A DNA stretch of 64,000 nt. Origin: Leclercia sp. LSNIH1 (lineage in GTDB: Bacteria; Pseudomonadota; Gammaproteobacteria; Enterobacterales; Enterobacteriaceae). Shown here one piece after another: positions 62,529 through 64,000 of the stretch. Each line of letters opens with the position of its first letter. Within the stretch, counting starts at the first letter, position 1. The translations under genes and the position numbers were made by a program. Where the stretch lies: contig NZ_CP026167.1 of the NCBI RefSeq assembly GCF_002902985.1, positions 2,852,001-2,916,000 of the forward strand, written 5' to 3'. The notes beneath the pieces are model-generated. The model was not told the DNA's origin and made no database searches. It saw only the letters and a list, made by a program, of their open reading frames with translations.

Positions 62529-63572
62529 ATGAGCGAGCAAGCTATTCGTTTAACGCAATACAGCCATGGAGCCGGTTGCGGTTGTAAAATTTCCCCCAAA
62601 GTGCTGGAAACCATTCTGCACAGCGAGCAGGCGAAGTTTATCGACCCGAACCTGCTTGTTGGCAATGAAACCCGCGATGATGCTGCCGTCTACGATCTGG
62701 GTAACGGCACCAGCATTATCAGCACCACCGATTTCTTTATGCCGATCGTCGACAATCCCTACGATTTCGGGCGCATTGCGGCCACGAACGCCATCAGCGA
62801 CATTTTTGCAATGGGCGGCAAGCCGATCATGGCGATTGCGATCCTTGGCTGGCCGATTAACACCCTGGCCCCGGAGATCGCCCGCGAGGTGATCGAGGGT
62901 GGGCGTTTCGCCTGCCAGCAGGCGGGGATCGCCCTGGCGGGTGGCCACTCCATTGATGCCCCGGAGCCGATTTTTGGCCTGGCGGTGACCGGCGTGGTGC
63001 CAACGGAGCGCGTCAAGCGTAACAGCACCGCGGAAGCCGGCTGCAAGCTGTTCCTCACCAAGCCGCTGGGCATTGGCGTGCTCACCACCGCCGAGAAAAA
63101 ATCGCTGCTGTTGCCTGAGCACAAAGGGCTGGCAACAGAGGTGATGTGCCAGATGAACCTTGCCGGTGCTGCCTTTGCCGACATCGAGGGGGTGAAGGCG
63201 ATGACCGACGTCACCGGTTTTGGCCTGCTGGGCCACCTGAGCGAAGTGTGCCAGGGCGCAGGCGTTCAGGCGCAGGTCTGGTATCACGAGGTACCGAAGC
63301 TGCCGGGCGTGGAAGCCTACATTGCGCAAGGCGCGGTCCCGGGCGGCACGCAGCGTAACTTCGCCAGCTACGGCCATCTGATGGGCGAGATGCCTGCCGA
63401 GTGGCGCGATCTGCTGTGCGACCCGCAGACCTCCGGCGGCCTGCTGCTGGCCGTGACGCCAGACGCCGAAGAGGCAGTGCGCGCGACCGCCGCCGAGTTC
63501 GGTATTACCCTGACCGCCATTGGCGAGCTGGTGACCGCCCGCGGTGGCCGTCCGATGATTGAGATCCGTTAA
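62529..63572 (+). CDS. selD: Selenophosphate synthase SelD
   Basis: The 347-residue protein has the catalytic Cys17 and Lys20 in [11 protein letters not shown]. It makes selenophosphate from selenide and ATP for selenocysteine and seleno-tRNA. The lysine- and Gly-rich ATP site and C-terminal DPQTSGGLL are intact. AAAGGAGATTG precedes the ATG. topB follows after four bases. Confidence 0.96.
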   Translation: MSEQAIRLTQYSHGAGCGCKISPKVLETILHSEQAKFIDPNLLVGNETRDDAAVYDLGNGTSIISTTDFFMPIVDNPYDFGRIAATNAISDIFAMGGKPIMAIAILGWPINTLAPEIAREVIEGGRFACQQAGIALAGGHSIDAPEPIFGLAVTGVVPTERVKRNSTAEAGCKLFLTKPLGIGVLTTAEKKSLLLPEHKGLATEVMCQMNLAGAAFADIEGVKAMTDVTGFGLLGHLSEVCQGAGVQAQVWYHEVPKLPGVEAYIAQGAVPGGTQRNFASYGHLMGEMPAEWRDLLCDPQTSGGLLLAVTPDAEEAVRATAAEFGITLTAIGELVTARGGRPMIEIR

Positions 63573-63576
63573 TTCA

Positions 63577-64000
63577 ATGCGGTTATTTATTGCCGAAAAA
63601 CCCAGCCTCGCCCGGGCGATTGCGGACGTATTACCCAAGCCGCATCGCAAGGGTGACGGCTACATTGAGTGCGGAAACGGGCAGGTGGTCACCTGGTGTA
63701 TCGGCCACCTGCTGGAGCAGGCCCAGCCGGATGCCTACGACAGCCGCTATGCGCGCTGGAATCTTAACGATCTGCCCATCGTGCCGGAGAAGTGGCAGCT
63801 GCAGCCGCGCCCGTCGGTCACCAAACAGCTCAACGTCATTAAGCGGTTGCTGAACGAGGCATCCGAGGTGATCCACGCCGGTGACCCGGACAGGGAAGGG
63901 CAGCTGCTGGTGGACGAGGTGCTGGATTACCTGAGTCTGGCGCCGGAAAAACGCCAGCAGGTGCAGCGCTGTCTGATTAACGACCTCAACCCGCAGGCGG
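63577..64000 (+). CDS. topB: DNA topoisomerase III TopB (partial)
   Basis: The first 141 codons are present; the gene runs off the window. It starts [20 protein letters not shown] with the TOPRIM Glu7, and GDPDREGQ at residues 102-109 gives the DxD metal site. It relaxes and decatenates DNA. The start is four bases after selD, so the two are probably co-transcribed. Confidence 0.95.
   Translation, partial: MRLFIAEKPSLARAIADVLPKPHRKGDGYIECGNGQVVTWCIGHLLEQAQPDAYDSRYARWNLNDLPIVPEKWQLQPRPSVTKQLNVIKRLLNEASEVIHAGDPDREGQLLVDEVLDYLSLAPEKRQQVQRCLINDLNPQA

Overview
The window is chromosomal DNA of an enterobacterium close to Enterobacter, Lelliottia or Klebsiella. The right-hand genes (yeaQ, dgcP, nimT, nimR, yeaH, yeaG, mipA, yeaE, yeaD, gapA, msrB, yeaC, pncA, ansA, sppA, ydjA, selD, topB) are in the order and at the lengths known from E. 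coli. A GH18 chitinase and a TonB-dependent copper receptor sit among them, and REP/BIME elements fill several gaps.

Positions 1 to about 35.9 kb are the right part of a lambdoid prophage whose left end lies outside the window. From left to right it holds: an AT-rich leftward cargo pair (a membrane protein and an NdpA-like nucleoid-associated protein); a 2 kb leader with four copies of a structured RNA, several terminators and a cysteine-rich copper-storage-like protein; a phage 21-type lysis cassette (pinholin, SAR endolysin, Rz/Rz1); a degraded stretch with two small genes and a fifth RNA copy; a lambda-type cos site at 7533; and a complete lambda-type head and tail operon from Nu1 to J. 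Two tail-fibre genes follow, then a lysogenic-conversion region. That region contains a sixth RNA copy, a small zinc-ribbon gene, a LexA-controlled pair whose second product resembles UmuD' without its active site, a Sel1-repeat membrane protein, gene remnants and another membrane protein. The prophage ends in a displaced 3' end of icd (attR, 35893-36067), so it uses the same target gene as phage 21 and e14.

From 36.07 to 39.4 kb lies a small accessory block: an AhpD-like protein, a nitroreductase with a divergent LysR regulator, a stranded phage-like gene, and a leftward 30-residue hydrophobic peptide gene flanked by terminators. From 39.5 kb onward the content is core genome. It includes the small membrane protein genes yoaK and yoaJ (the latter with its expected stop changed), the yeaGH stress operon preceded by a sigma-54 promoter, gapA, and the sppA / ansA-pncA / selD-topB group. 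topB is cut by the window end.

The most interesting points are a six-member structured RNA family with compensatory changes in its closing stem, the SOS-controlled UmuD'-like gene pair, the NdpA plus membrane-protein cargo, and the series of UNCG-loop terminator hairpins between late genes. No searches were run. Family names come from recognition of motifs, lengths and gene order.
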